Shown here: positions 20,229 to 35,311 of the stretch, in pieces
How positions within the stretch are numbered: the first letter of the stretch is position 1
Layout: each line of letters starts with the position of its first letter
The notes under the pieces: model-generated
Seen by the model: the letters and a program-made list of their open reading frames with translations, nothing else
Database searches by the model: none
Told to the model about the DNA's origin: nothing
Made by a program: the position numbers and the translations under genes
NCBI RefSeq assembly: GCF_024679095.1
Contig: NW_026111272.1
Coordinates: 516,133 to 580,132 of the forward strand
Length of the DNA stretch: 64,000 bases
Origin: Eriocheir sinensis
Lineage: Eukaryota > Arthropoda > Malacostraca > Decapoda > Varunidae
Direction of reading: 5' to 3'

Positions 20229-21063
20229 GTCATTATCTTCATCATCATCGCGGCGAAGGCGATGGGGCGGCAGTGATTGCGGTGACTGACTTTCCTTCCC
20301 TCATTGGAAAACATGAGCTCGTCCACGAGGCGGCGGAATGTTAACATCCAGACACACAAAACCTACACTCAATTGGACTCCTCGCCTTCGTGCTTCAAAA
20401 AACACAGAAAAATATACAGACAAACAGACAGATACACAGACAGATAGAAAGATAGACAGACAGACACAAACACGCACACAAATAAAATAAAAAAAAATAA
20501 AAACGTCGTCTGCAAAATACGTATGAATAAAGAAAATACGTGGGATGTAGTATGCATCCCACGTATTCTCTCCGGATTCTTTCCGTTGACTATTAGTGGT
20601 TACTACCCCCCCTTGAGCAAGGGGGATGGGGTGTGTGGTGTGTGAGGTCCTGGCAGTACCCAGAGATCGACGATAAAGAGCACTTGCTCATGTCGGAAGG
20701 GTACCTGCTGGCGATTACGAGTCCAACTCGTGATCTATACAGGCAGCGCCACGCGTGGCCACTCGTTGAACTGTCAGAGCAGTACTTTCCATAGAATTCA
20801 AGTTATGTACTAGAGTGCATCTGAGGCTGCCTCCAGGGTACAAGGCCTTGGCAGAGTCACCGCTCTGAGCAACGACCGCTCACATATTACCTCTACTCGA
20901 TTTCCTGACACTACTATTTGACCTGGGGAAAAACTGAAATCGGGTAGGAGTGAAGTGCAAACATCGGCTTGAGCGATGGCGGGACCATGGCTGTGTATCT
21001 CTGAAATGACAGCTTTGGGTTGAGTGGCCACATGTGGCGCTGTCTGTATAGCCAATACGGTCC

Positions 21064-21065
<2 letters not shown>
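20229..21065. other. Unassigned, possibly old dispersed repeat
   Basis: A moderately GC-rich stretch at 20,590-21,060 (for example CCTGGCAGTACCCAGAGATC) looks like a dispersed repeat. I cannot place it in a family. No coding signal. Confidence 0.4.
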
Positions 21066-21352
<287 letters not shown>

Positions 21353-21359
21353 GTAGAAA

Positions 21360-22670
21360 AGATTAGCTCCAATCGTATTTACCTATGTGTATTTACCTAT
21401 TTGTAGCATACAGGGCCTGAGCTAGGCTCGGATAGTCCTGTCTCTTTGTCTACTTTTGCCAAATCTTTCTTTCATTTGTGTGTGTGTGTGTGTGTGTTCA
21501 GCATAACCCCGGTCTCCACATGTACACACAGGGCCTCTCCACCGCCGTATACTTCGGAACGCGAGTCAAAAAATCATATTCGGAATTTCTTTCACTTCTG
21601 CGTCTGAGAGTGCAATGGCGGCCGTTGAAATTCCGCCGTGGAAAATGAGGGACTGAGGGGAAAAACTCATACACATTTCGCGCAGTTTTTTTTTTTTTTT
21701 TAAGAAGAAATGTTTTCAGCGCATCCATGAACTGTGGCCCAGGCTGGAGGGTCGGGGGGTGGGGGTAGGGTGGAGGGGGCAGACACCTGTTGGGGAGGGG
21801 CGAGGCGAGGCGAGGCGAGGCGAGGCGAAGCGAGGCTATGGTTTGACACTTGGCGCAGACCATTCATACACTATTGACCGCTCTGGTTCACTCTGCCTGT
21901 ACCTTTTTTGTCCCGTTCCCCTTTTACAGTCACCTTTTCACCTGTGGACCCCTACAACAAAATAGGTTCAGCCGCAAAAATTGATAAAATATTTTTTTCT
22001 GCAAAAAATGAATATATTCATGTAAAATGCCTTGCATTGTTATGCTGATTAAGCTGTAGGCCTATTTATATGAAAGCAGAAGACGTTCCTTTCAACAAAC
22101 GCTTTTCATTAAAGTAAAGTACATACTAGGACAAATGTTAAGTTAATGTTGTTATAGTTGCTGGCATTGTACACAAAAACTATCCTTATAGTACTTGTCC
22201 TATTTTATTAAGCACTCAGTTTTAAAGAATGTGTATAGTAGTATGAATTTTATTCCCAGCCGCATGTCTCCTGATTCCAGTATAATAAATTTTAAAATAA
22301 TTAAAATCTCTATGGACCACTTGAAATTCTTCCATGGACCCTGGTTAGGAACCACTGGGTTATAGGAAGGTGAGACCATAAGGTTGTCTGGGAATGTTGC
22401 GTAAGGTTGTCCATGAATGGAGAAGTGTGAACCGTGCAATAACAGCATAATTATGTTCTCTCTGCATATCAGAAAGTTGAAGCATAAGGTTATCTATGAA
22501 TGGGGAAGTGCGGACTGTCTAAGAACAGAATATTTCTGCTTTGTCTAAGGAAAGGTGAGAGCATAAGGTTGTCTATGAGTGATATCTATGAATGGGCGAG
22601 TGTGAAAGAAAGAAAAAGAAAAAGGAAGAATACAAAATAATTTCAAGAGATAAAAGGAGGAATATTGACA
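21360..22670. other. Unassigned; dispersed-repeat and hAT-like end fragments
   Basis: 21,375-21,465 (TATTTACCTATTTGTAGCAT then CAGGGCCTGAG) looks like a dispersed repeat fragment. 22,310-22,352 ends GACCCTGGTTAGGAACCACT, which on the minus strand resembles hAT-type terminal sequence (AGTGGTTCCTAACC). The remainder is A/T-rich with no gene seen. Confidence 0.4.
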
Positions 22671-22677
22671 GTGATAC

Positions 22678-23235
22678 TCCTTCAAAATGACCACAATGCC
22701 TTTGTTACAGTAAGCAAGCGAGAACAATCAGCTGGCAGCGAGTTTGTGCCGTGTAAGAAAGAAAAGAGAAGGATACGAAAGAAACGAGATAAAGAATAGT
22801 GATAGTTTTACCCCTTCAGAATAAGCCTAGTACCTTTATTACATTACCCAAGCGCGAACAATCATCTGGCAGCAAAATTGTAGCCTGTAAGGGTACGTGA
22901 ATGTTAGAAGCGAGATTGTACCGGGTAGGAAGAGAACACTAAATGATTTCAAGAGGTAAAAGCCAGGACATCGATAATTTTGCCCCTTCAGAATAATCCA
23001 AGTGCCTTTATTAAAGTACCTAAGCGCGGAGAATCACCAGGCAGCAAAATTGTAGCCTCTAAGAGTACGTGAATGTTAGAAGCGAGATTGTACCGGGTAG
23101 GAAAAGAACACTAAATGATTTCAAGAGGTAAAAGCCAGGACATTGATAGTTTTACCCCTTCAGAATAATTCAAGTGCCTGTATTACAGTACCCAAGCGCG
23201 GACAATCAGCTGGCAGCGAGATTGTAGCCTCTAAT
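22678..23235. repeat. ~172-bp tandem repeat, four units
   Basis: Units start near 22,678, 22,811, 22,984 and 23,155 with CCCTTCAGAATAA-like sequence followed by GTGCC.TTATTA and CAATCA.CTGGCAGC. The last two periods are 173 and 171 bp. The first unit is shorter. Confidence 0.8.
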
Positions 23236-23239
23236 AGTA

Positions 23240-23400
23240 CGTGGGAGCTCGGTAACGGCGCGCCTCAGCGGGGAGTAAGGAGCACCCTGGCCTCTTTAAT
23301 GAGTGGCGGCGCGGCGCACTCCTGCCTCCTCCTCCTCCGCCGCTGTCTTCATAATGAGTTCCTAAAAATTCCCGCCGAGGCGCGCACGTGTCCAGTGTAG
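23240..23400. other. GC/CpG-rich island
   Basis: A CpG-dense block (GGCGGCGCGGCGCAC, TTCCCGCCGAGGCGCGCACG) flanked by two TAATGAG motifs. No ORF with a recognisable product. It could be regulatory. Confidence 0.4.
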
Positions 23401-23449
23401 AATGTATGCACTGCCCCTTCACTTATGACGCGGCCGGCGACACGACCTC

Positions 23450-23452
<3 letters not shown>

Positions 23453-23504
<52 letters not shown>

Positions 23505-23535
23505 CTACCCCCTTTCCTCCCTCCCCCTTCCCTCG

Positions 23536-23591
<56 letters not shown>

Positions 23592-23605
23592 CACACACAC
23601 ACATC
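23453..23605. repeat. Two (CA)n blocks
   Basis: CA runs at 23,453-23,502 and 23,539-23,602 separated by a pyrimidine tract. (TAT)n follows at 23,769-23,830. Confidence 0.95.
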
Positions 23606-23767
23606 CTTTCCCGCAAGCACATGGTGACATTTAGAGAAGAAAGTAAAATCCCTTAGGTCGAAATGATAATAAAAGGGAATTTAATATTAGAGGTAGGAGG
23701 TGAAGTGTCTTTCCGCGCCTCACACAAAACACACGTTCCCCGAGGAGTGTTATAGGTGGATATCAAT

Positions 23768-23832
<65 letters not shown>

Positions 23833-23835
23833 ATT

Positions 23836-24270
23836 ATTATTTAGTATCACCACGAATTAGGCATACAATTGTCAATGGAAAAAACCCACGACAGATAGAT
23901 CACGCCACCTTATAGGAATGTCGTCCGTCAGTGTTTACCGTCTCAGTTTGTATACAAAGCATTTAATCATGCTTGAAAGTCACTTTGACGTACGTGACCA
24001 ATTGTAACAATTATTTTCCAAGCTGTAACTCGTCACTCCTTCACGAGAGTCCGACTGACACACAACGGCAGTCGCTCTCGCTCCGACGCTCCTTGTACAC
24101 AGAGGCTAACAATATATTCGCCTTAAGGAAGCTGAAGTCTTAATCAACGCCCTTTAAACGCCCCCCGGTACCCCGTTACAGGAGGCAGTTTTGGTGCCCC
24201 GCTTTCAACTCTTTTGCTGCCTTGGGCGCCTGCAGGGAACACGAAGATCTGATTAATTATCTCTTTATGT
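23836..24270. other. No recognisable gene
   Basis: Mixed composition. Only short frames without domains. Confidence 0.6.
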
Positions 24271-25214
<944 letters not shown>

Positions 25215-25217
<3 letters not shown>

Positions 25218-26440
25218 AAAAGAAAAAGAAAAAGGAAACCAAAACAAGTGTAGAAGCCAAAAGTGCAGTAAGAACCGAAATAAGAAATAAAAAAAGATGA
25301 AAAGATAAATAAAAATAAAAATAATAAAATAAAGTTCAGTAAATGGCAAGAAAACAGTTCCTTCCTTCGTTATAAAAGAAGAGCCTGATTCCCTTCGTAA
25401 TAGCCTTTCGGAAAAGTGCAGGAGAGAGGCGGACTTACTTATGTCAAAAAAAGCCTCCATAAATTTTCGAGGCTCCTCCATTCTCATAATTTAGCTCTCT
25501 CTCTCTTATTTTTCATTTTTCATTATTTTACTTTTTTCATTATTATATTTTATTTTATTTATTTACTATCATCATTTATTTGTTAATCCGTTTATACGTC
25601 AGTCGAAATGTCTATCTATCGATTCGTCTATCTATCTATCTATCTATCTTTCTCTATTTATTCACCCGCTTATCTTTATCTATTTTCTTTTTTATGTATC
25701 ATCATATATTCGCTAATCAGTTTCTATAACACTCGAAATATTCTTCTATTTATCTATCTATCTATGTGTAAGCACTTATATACTTTTGAATCAACCTATT
25801 TACATTTATCTATCTTTTATCGGGCTATCTGTCTATGGCTGTCTTTCTATCCATATTTTTTAAACGCAATATGAAGGTACGAACGCATTTTTTCGACCCC
25901 CAAACAGACAAACAACAAAAACAGAGCAAATAACTAAACTCTATGAAAAACCTCTCGTGAAAAATATGCAGAGAAAGCAAAATTACGAGCGAGGTGCATA
26001 AGAGAGCGAGTCCCCTCCCTCCCTCCCTCTCACCCTTCTTTCCTTCCTTCCCCTCGCGCTAAGAATATTCAAGACTCGCTGGTAGACTTCCCGTTCATCA
26101 ATATTCTCGTTATGGTCTTCAAGAAATATTTGACGCGGCTCAAATTCCGACGAACCCAATTAAAAAAGTGGAGCAGGAGTACCTATTCACTCCTTTTACC
26201 AACATCCTATTCACTTAAGATCTCTCGGACTGGAAATCTAAAAAAGAGAGAAAAAAAAACTTCAGGTCTCTATCAATCGCTCTTCTGGCTTCACAATCGG
26301 TCACTTGCTGAATGGGTTTAGTTCGCGGCAGACGTGCGCAGGTAATGTCCCAAGTGCGTCTTTAAAAGCTGCTATAGCGACCTTCACCGAAAGGTGCTTA
26401 TTTTACCACGGACGGAAAGAGGAAACACGGATTTCTATTT
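25215..26440. other. A/T-rich, (ATCT)n and unassigned sequence
   Basis: (ATCT)n-like tracts at 25,605-25,860. 25,870-26,440 is ordinary unique-looking sequence with no gene I recognise. Confidence 0.5.
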
Positions 26441-26444
26441 TATT

Positions 26445-26530
26445 GATTTTTAACGTTTACCCTTATCGCGCCCATAGGCTTTCTTGGTGGGGCCTAGTAG
26501 TTGGCCCCAGCCCGAATGTGAGGGATTTAT
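26445..26530 (-). mobile_element. Fragment of the SINE seen at 49.3-49.6 kb
   Basis: CGTTTACCCTTATCGCGCCC then ATAGGCTTTCTTGGTGGGGCCT matches the 3' body of the SINE at 49,315-49,375 (GTGAACCCCTATAGCGCCGG then TAGGCTTTCTTGAGGGGCCT). The tRNA-like head is missing. Confidence 0.5.
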
Positions 26531-26830
26531 AAGGAAGAATGAAAAAAAAAAAAAGAAAGAAAGAGGGCGGAAGCAAAATTTAGGGGTTGAGTGTTTGGAG
26601 CGACGAATGAAGAAAGAAAGAAAAATTGATAAATATATAACGTAGCTACACGTTATTTTGCTCAGACAGAAGGAAACAAACAACGAAGAACGGTTCAAAA
26701 GCCGAGCGAAAAATGGAAAGAGAAACTAGAGTGAATAAACAGACATACACAATATTTCTCTTGCGCGCCCAACGACTTCATTGAGAAAAATCTGAAACCA
26801 TCCTTACAAATCATTCAAAAATAAAATCCA

Positions 26831-26879
<49 letters not shown>

Positions 26880-27095
26880 GTTGATTATTTTCCCTTTAAT
26901 TTCCCACTCTTTTTCCATTCTCAGCACGTCTCCGCCATCACAAGCTTCCTCTCTATACTTTTCCTTTCCTCTCCAACCTCCTTAGCTCATCTTCATGCTC
27001 CATCTCCTTCTTCATACTTCCTCCTCCTCCTCCTCCTCGCCCTTCCTGCACTTCTACTGACGTTTCCTTTTCCGGATGGCCTCTGAGTAAATTTC
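26531..27095. other. No recognisable gene
   Basis: Contains (TAT)n at 26,830-26,880. Otherwise unassigned. Confidence 0.6.
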
Positions 27096-27099
27096 CCGG

Positions 27100-27100
27100 T

Positions 27101-27184
<84 letters not shown>

Positions 27185-27216
27185 ATGTGTGTGTGCGTGC
27201 GTTTTTTTTGTGTGTG

Positions 27217-27248
<32 letters not shown>

Positions 27249-27300
27249 TGATTACGTGCATGTGTGTGTGTGTGTGTGTGTGTGTTTGTGTTTGTGTGTG
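27100..27300. repeat. (GT)n/(GC)n microsatellite
   Basis: GT array with GTGC variants. Cys/Val frames across it are spurious. Confidence 0.95.
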
Positions 27301-28032
27301 TTGAAACGATTAGTACCGAAAAACTCTACGGAAACGTCAAACCCATTTTAACTTACTATAGTCACAATACGCTGAAAAGTACTCTCCTGAGTCACACTTT
27401 AAAACACTTACTCTATCATTACTAAACAAGTAAAGCCATCGTTGTTTTCCTCTCGTCAGTAGATCATTCAAAACATCACTCATGGCAAGCAAACACTAAA
27501 GGGGGAGCCGCGGTGATGGACAGACTGTGGGCAGGTCAGTCGGTCAGTTCTCGCAAATAACAAACAGCAAACGAATTTAAAATATCAGTCTATACGTCTT
27601 GATGTACAGCTGAACGGTGGATTTTAATCTCTTTGATCTGGCTGTACACGTGGTCTATATATACTGCAAGGGCTTCATAGGTATTGCATTGAAAGAATGT
27701 TACTGAAAAAGATGAACTATGGGTGCCAGAGGAAACCTTAAATGGCATAACGGTAATATTAACGTAACTGCTTCACTGAGTAGCATAGGACATGAAAGGA
27801 AGGTTGAGGGCATATGCTGCAGTGACAGTATTTCATCGGTAAGGCCTTGTGATCAATACTGAATACGCTTTTTACTGACGCCTCTAAAAGAACATTTGGC
27901 TTCACGTTAATGAATGGAAAACGGCTAAAAGTGCGGAACATAAAGAGAGGAGAGAGCCAAAACGTGTCATCAAAGTGGCTCCGGGAGTGACATTTTTCAG
28001 CGGGGCCTTGTGATACAAATTACACGGGGCTT
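27301..28032. other. No recognisable gene
   Basis: Unique-looking sequence without coding or repeat signatures. Confidence 0.6.
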
Positions 28033-28076
28033 CATCCCTATACTGTCCAAACCCCTTATGCAAGAGTTAACCAGCA
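28033..28076 (+). mobile_element. Family-A 3' fragment, left half
   Basis: Matches 34,945-34,988 of the family-A copy (TCATCCCTATACTGTCCAAA then CCCCTTATGCAAGAGTTAAC). It breaks off at CCAGCA and resumes at 32,944, so it is one insertion split by the 4.87-kb element. Confidence 0.85.
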
Positions 28077-28673
28077 TGTTAGTAGTTTTTAATCGTCATT
28101 TTTAACGTGGTTTGTGTTAAGTGTTATATTTAGTAAGTGTAATGTTTACGGCGCGAACTGCTATCTCACGTCAGGTCCGGTGTACCGTTGCCTGCGTTCA
28201 CAAGTTGATTGTAGTAAGGTGATATAACACAATAGCCTTTTAGTTGGCCGAGCGGTAGCCGTTATAAGTTCACTTTAGTTCACTTTAGTTCTCTCTCTCA
28301 GGTTAATACAAATACCAAATGTATTTTAACTATATTAAGTTGTATACAAAGTTTACAGTTTACGTGAGCAAGTCGCACGAAATCAGAGACAGCCACACCG
28401 CTGCAGGGCACGAGGCGGCGGGGTACCGCTCGCCTGCCCGTCACCCGTCTTCTCTCGCTTCTCCGCGTTGTTCGCCCGTTTTATTTGCTTGTAGTTCGTC
28501 CGGAAGGGTGTGGGTTCCGGTTGATGACGGCTGATGAAAATCATCATTTGCTGATCCTAGTGTCAGTTCATCACAGCTCCCCACGGCCAAAAGCACGACG
28601 TGTTGTTAGACATCCTGTTGCGCGACACCGACCGGGTGTCGCCACACGTACAGTCATACATACACATTACATC
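28077..28673 (+). repeat. Left direct terminal repeat
   Basis: 597 bp, nearly identical to 32,327-32,943 apart from scattered substitutions and a ~20-bp gap near its end. It contains TTTTAGTTGGCCGAGCGGTA (28,237 on), which fits a tRNA A-box (TRGYNNARNNG). No clear B-box was found. Confidence 0.85.
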
Positions 28674-30402
28674 GCTCGGTTCTCTAAAAGTTGCGACCTC
28701 GCGACTCATCCGACCTTTAAAAGCAGTGTACCTACCCATGTTACAGTCGCACAATGTGTACTAGTTAAACGAGATCCTGTTATGGTTGCATTAAAAAAAA
28801 ATATATACAAGTCAGAGCCCGCCTAACGATACAACATCGGGAAATGCCAATGATAATACAAATAATCATGGAAGTAACAAGAAATGGGCAAAGTACATAC
28901 AGGGCGAGGTAAACAGGGCTAGAGTCGTGGACATGTAAGCTGAGTACTATTCCGAGAAAACAAAATAATAGCTCGAAAAATTATTTACATGATACATCCT
29001 AGAAAAATTAAATTGACTAAACTGTCTTTAGGATACATGGTAATGGAGCTATTTGGACTAGTAAAAATAAAAAGGGACAATCCTTGAAGAAGATCTGCTA
29101 CACACTGAACCTTCGAGTCACACCTGGACACAAAACTGTCGCAGAGAAACACGCATCCGTTGCGTGACAATTAATTGCCAGTGTCGTTACCCTCGGCACG
29201 CCTTCGAGACGGGTGGGGTTTACAACAATAGATAAGGTTGTGTCAAAAGAGGTAATGTTATCCGAAGAGTCTCCTAATAGTTACAATGTGATAACAAGGA
29301 CAAGTCTGGAGAACCTTAGAAGCATCGGCAGTCAGCACCACTAACTCCTAATACTCCGTTTTTAAGGTCTACAGTACTATAAAAGAAAATCATGTCACCA
29401 AGTTGTGAAATCACTGTTGTAACAAATCTCACTTAAATATATAATTCCAGCATAATTGATTAAAGTAATTCCAGCATTAATAAACATCAAATTAAAAAGA
29501 CAAATTTCCACCTATCCCTCGATCGTAACAAACGTGGATGACTGACATCTGTGACGCCAAAAATAATTCCCGTAACGGGTAACAGTGGTATGTCAAGCAA
29601 AGGGTAAGTAAGACTTGTCTGCTTACTTCCAAAGCTTACAGATATTCACATGCTGGTTACAATAAAAGTTAGGGACAGCATCTGCTCAAGTTAAGTCTGT
29701 CAGTGCAGAGAAAAAAGTATGTTTTAAGCAGAAGCACATGAGGTTCAAGGTTAAATTGTACCTATCCCTATGTTAGTCTACACCATCGATTATTACGGCA
29801 CCAATTAAATTAAGAAGACTGACTGCCTTGCATCAACTCAGCAATAAAAGAAAATAGTGGGTTAGAGTGAAAAGTATTACTCAAGCACTCCCCTTCTCGC
29901 ATTAAAAAGATGCAGGCATAAGCTTAGGAACCAAACATAAATTAGTAGATGCGAGGATGCAGGTTATAGTCGTGTGGTGGAAAAATACATAAAGCAGCGT
30001 CAGGTTGAACCTCAAGCCGGCGCTAGTCTTTGGAGACGATCACTATGCACCATTCTGTGAAAAAAAAAAAAAGATCGTAAACCTCAAATTTCCAACCATC
30101 TATTTATTTGACTCTGCCTAAACCACGGGTACAAGAACACACCAAGGAATGTTTGATTACCGTTGTGACACCCAAAAAGGTTTAGGTCAGAGGGTCGCGA
30201 AGGCCCCCCTCCCCGACGAACGTGTCGACGGCAAACGAAGCTTCAAAAAGGACCCAAAATTACATTAAATGTCATAAAAGTTGGCTGATAAAACCGTGTA
30301 GGTTGCCAGTGGGGCTGTAGTCAAGGGATACTGCACTCCTTCGAAGAGGAACTTTAAGGACAATCATGAACACAAGGAACTCTAGTAATAATCTAGCATT
30401 AG
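28674..30402. other. Internal region of the insertion, unassigned
   Basis: A/T-rich with frequent stops in all frames. The longest frames show no recognisable domain. No retrotransposon pol motif was seen. Confidence 0.6.
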
Positions 30403-30662
30403 CTACAGAAATGGTTTCTCCATCTTTCCAGTTTCCTTGTGTTCCTTCGCTTCAGATTCTCTCTCCTGCTTCTGCTGCACTTCGATGTGTAGCGGCCTGG
30501 CCTGGCCCTCCAGCTGCTGTGTACCAGGCTTCTCTGTGACGGTGAGGCAGCCGTTGCTTAACCTAGCGGTGAGGGAGTCGTGACTGACGGCGCGGGGCAG
30601 GGACGTGATGTATCGCATCATCCTGTGGGAGGAGTCGCTAGAGCCTCGCCCCTCCACCATCA

Positions 30663-31922
<1,260 letters not shown>

Positions 31923-31933
31923 TATAATACGTA

Positions 31934-32008
<75 letters not shown>

Positions 32009-32039
32009 GTTTTATACGGGAACGGGGGCGATGTAATGT

Positions 32040-32304
32040 ATTTATTATAATGTACATGCGAATGTATGCCTGTACGTGTGGCGACACCCGGTCGGTGTCG
32101 CACAACAGGATGTCTAACAACACGTCGTGCTTTTGGCCGTGGGAAGCTGTGATGAAATGACACTAGGATCAGCAAATGATGACTTTCATCAGCCGTCATC
32201 AACCGGAACCCACGCCCTTCCGGACGAACTACAAGCAAATAAAACGGGCGAACAACGCGGAGCACCGCTCGCCTGCCCGTCACCCGTCTTCTCTCGCTTC
32301 TCCG
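32040..32304 (-). repeat. Inverted partial copy of the terminal repeat
   Basis: 32,040-32,260 is the reverse complement of the last ~225 bp of the terminal repeat, starting exactly at its end (GATGTAATG). It is followed without a gap by 32,261-32,304, a forward copy of the preceding part of the same repeat (AGCACCGCTCGCCTGCCCGT). The switch occurs at a shared CGG. Confidence 0.85.
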
Positions 32305-32326
32305 CTCCCACCGCTGCCACCACTTT

Positions 32327-32943
32327 TGTTAGTAGTTTTTAAGCGTCATTTTTAACGTGGTTTGTGTTAAGTATTATATTTAATAAGTTTAATGATTACG
32401 GCGCGAACTGCTATCTCACGTCAGGTCCGGTGTACCGTTGCCTGTGTTCACAAGTTGATTGTAGTAAGGTGAGATAACACAATAGCCTTTTAGTTGGCCG
32501 AGCGGTAGCCGTTATAAGTTTACTTTAATTCACTTTAGTTCTCTCTCTCAGGTTAATACAAATACCAAATGTATTTTAACTATATTAAGTTGTATACAAA
32601 GTTTACAGTTTACGTGAGCGAGTCGCACGAAATCAGAGACAGCCACACCGCTGCAGGGCGCGAGGCGGCGGAGCACCGCTCGCCTGCCCGTCACCCGTCT
32701 TCTCTCGCTTCTCCGCGTTGTTCGCCCGTTTTATTTGCTTGTAGTTCGTCCGGAAGGGTGTGGGTTCCGGTTGATGACGGCTGATGAAAATCATCATTTG
32801 CTGATCCTAGTGTCAGTTCATCACAGCTTCCCACGGCCAAAAGCACGAAGTGTTGTTAGACATCCTGTTGTGCGACACCGACCGGGTGTCGCCACACGTA
32901 CAGTCATACATTCACATGTACATTATAATATACACATTACATC
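32327..32943 (+). repeat. Right direct terminal repeat
   Basis: 617 bp, partner of 28,077-28,673. It carries the same A-box-like TTGGCCGAGCGG and ends ACACATTACATC at the junction with the family-A tail. Confidence 0.85.
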
Positions 32944-33185
32944 CATCTTCACTCTTTCATCCCTCACGCTGGTAAACTCTGGAACAATCTTCATTAATCT
33001 GTATTTCCTCCTGCCTACGATTTGAACTCTTTCAAGAGGAGGGTGTCTGGACATCTCTCTTTTTGGCCACTCCTTTGTACTCTATTCAGGAGCAGTAAGT
33101 AGCGGGCTTTTTTTTTTTTTTTTTTTTTCATTATTGTTTTTTTTTCACGCCCCTGAACTGTCTTCTTTTCTGTAAAAAAAGAAAA
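32944..33185 (+). mobile_element. Family-A 3' fragment, right half
   Basis: Resumes the tail broken at 28,076 and encodes HSFIPHAGKLWNN-like sequence with frameshifts, then CAGTAAGTAGCGGGC, a T-run and a degraded CTGAACTGTCTTCTTTTCTG end. Only the last ~280 bp of the element were inserted. Confidence 0.85.
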
Positions 33186-33494
33186 GAAAAGAAACACAGA
33201 GGGAAAGAGGAAATCCGTGCCACGTCGAAGCGTCCATGTAAGCGACTTTTCTCGATAGTGTTTTCCTTATTGGAAACCAAAAAAAAGTAAGCTATGTATC
33301 ACTTATAGGAAAACAAAATAAGAGAACTCTATTTTGGCCCTGTGTCGGGTTAGGGGCTCTGTCCTACACAAGCCCAAAGGGATAACGGGACGGAGAGTAG
33401 CACCGCCGCCACGCGCAACTCTAGCGTATGCTCCCAGCTTTACTATACCTTTTATCTTGCTTTTAAGAAAGTAATTGAAACTTTTTCTAAAACT

Positions 33495-35235
33495 TTTTCT
33501 TGAAACTCCACTCTGGACGATTCTGGGCATATTCCTCCTACTCATCCCCCCTCTGACTCCTTTATGCCTGATATAAAGATTCTTCATAATGATGTTTTCT
33601 ATTCCCTCTCTGGCCTCAATCCTCAGAAGGCTTATGGACCTGATGGAGTGCCTCCTATTGTCCTTAAAAACTGTGCCTCCATGCTGTCACCCTGCCTGGT
33701 CAAACTCTTTCGCCTCTGCCTGTCAACATCTACCTTTCCTTCTTGCTGAAAGTATGCCTTCATACAGCCTGTGCCTAAGAAGGGTGACCGCTCCAATCCC
33801 TCAAACTACCGTCCTATAGCTTTACTTTCTTGTCTATTTAAAGCTTTTGAATCAATCCTTAACCGGAAGATTCAAAAGCACCATTCCACTTCTGACCTTC
33901 TATCTGATCGCCAGTATGGGTTCCGCAAGGGGCGTTCTACTGGTGATCTCCTAGCCTTCCTAACTGACTCTTGGTCATCCTCTCTTAGCCGTTTCGGTGA
34001 AACCTTTGCTATTGCACAGACATATCAAAAGCTTTTGATAGGGTCTGGCACAAATCTTTGCTTTCCAAACTACCCTCCTACGGTTTCTATCTTTCTCTCT
34101 GTACCTTTATCTCCAGTTTCCTTTCTGACCGTTCTATTTCTGTTGTGGTAGACGGTGACTGTTCTTCCCCTAAATCTATTAACAGTGGTGTCCCACAGGG
34201 TTCTGTCCTATCTCCCACTCTTTTTCTGTTGTTCACTGATGATCTTCTTTCCAAAACGAACTGTCCTATCCATTCCTACGCCGATGATTCCACTCTGCAT
34301 TACTCAACTTCTTTTAATAGAAGACCCACCCTATAGGAACTTAACGACTCGAGGCTGGAGGCTGCAGAACGCTTAGCCTCTGACCTTACTATTATTTCCG
34401 ATTGGGGCAAGAGGAACCTGGTGTCCTTCAATGCCTCAAAAACACAGATTCTCCACCTATCCATTCGACACAATCTTCCAAACAACTATCCCCTATTCTT
34501 TGACAACACCCAGCTATCACCTTCCTCAACACTAAACATCCTCGGTCTATCCTTAACTCAAAATGTCAACTGGAAACTTCATATCTCATCTCTTACTAAA
34601 TCAGCTTCCTCGAGGTTGGGCGTTCTGTACCGTCTCCGCCAGTTCTTCTCCCCCGCACAGTTGCTTGTCCACAGGGCCTTGTCCGCCCTCATATGGAGTA
34701 TGCATCTCATGTGTGGGGGGGCTCCACTCACACAGCTCTTCTGGACAGAGTGGAGGCCAAGGCTCTTCGTCTCATCAGCTCTCCTCCTCCTACTGATAGT
34801 CTTCTACCTCTTAAATTCCGCTGCAATGTTGCCTCTCTTTCTATCTTCTATCGATATTTCCACGCTGACTGCTCTTCTGAACTTGCTAACTGCATGCCTC
34901 CCCCCCTCCCGCGGCCCCGCTGTACTCGACTTTCTACTCATGCTCATCCCTATACTGTCCAAACCCCTTATGCAAGAGTTAACCAGCATCTTCACTCTTT
35001 CATCCCTCACGCTGGTAAACTCTGGAACAATCTTCCTTCATCTGTATTTCCTCCTGCCTACGACTTGAACTCTTTCGAGAGGAGGTTATCAGGACATCTC
35101 TCCTCTCGTATTTGACCTTGCTTTCGGCCACCTCTTTTGTTTCTTTTTTAGTAGCAGCAAGTAGCGGGCTTTTTTTTTTATTATTGTTTTCTTTTTTGTG
35201 TGTGCCCTTGAGCTGCCTCCTTTGTTGTAAAAAAA

Positions 35236-35243
<8 letters not shown>
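33495..35243 (+). mobile_element. Family-A non-LTR retrotransposon, 5'-truncated
   Basis: Begins near STLDDFGHIPPTHPPSDS and contains RT blocks GPDGVPPIVLK, KKGDRSNPSNYRPIALLS, NSGVPQGSVLSPTLF and SYADDSTLHYS, then the C-terminal region ASHVWGGSTHTALLDRVEAK and WNNLPSSVFPPAYDLNSF. Several frameshifts and a deletion in motif A (AIAQTYQKLLIGSGTNL replaces the ALDISKAFDRVWHKSL seen in the 38-39.6 kb copy) make it a pseudogene. The 3' UTR has AGTAGCGGGC, a T-run, GCCCTTGAGCTGCC and CTTTGTTGTA, then an A-run followed by (GA)n. Jockey/I-like by RT style; the clade is not assigned. Confidence 0.85.

Positions 35244-35308
<65 letters not shown>
35244..35308. repeat. (GA)n microsatellite
   Basis: Directly follows the poly(A) of the family-A copy. 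Confidence 0.95.
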
Positions 35309-35311
35309 CAA

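Noticed and set aside
20640..20790. Possible tRNA or SINE head (GACTCGTAATCGCC on the minus strand)
   Set aside because: No B-box or A-box pair at the right spacing. Left as unassigned.
28319..28826. Overlapping short plus-strand frames in the terminal repeat
   Set aside because: No domain, not conserved in frame between the two repeats, and low complexity of codon choice.
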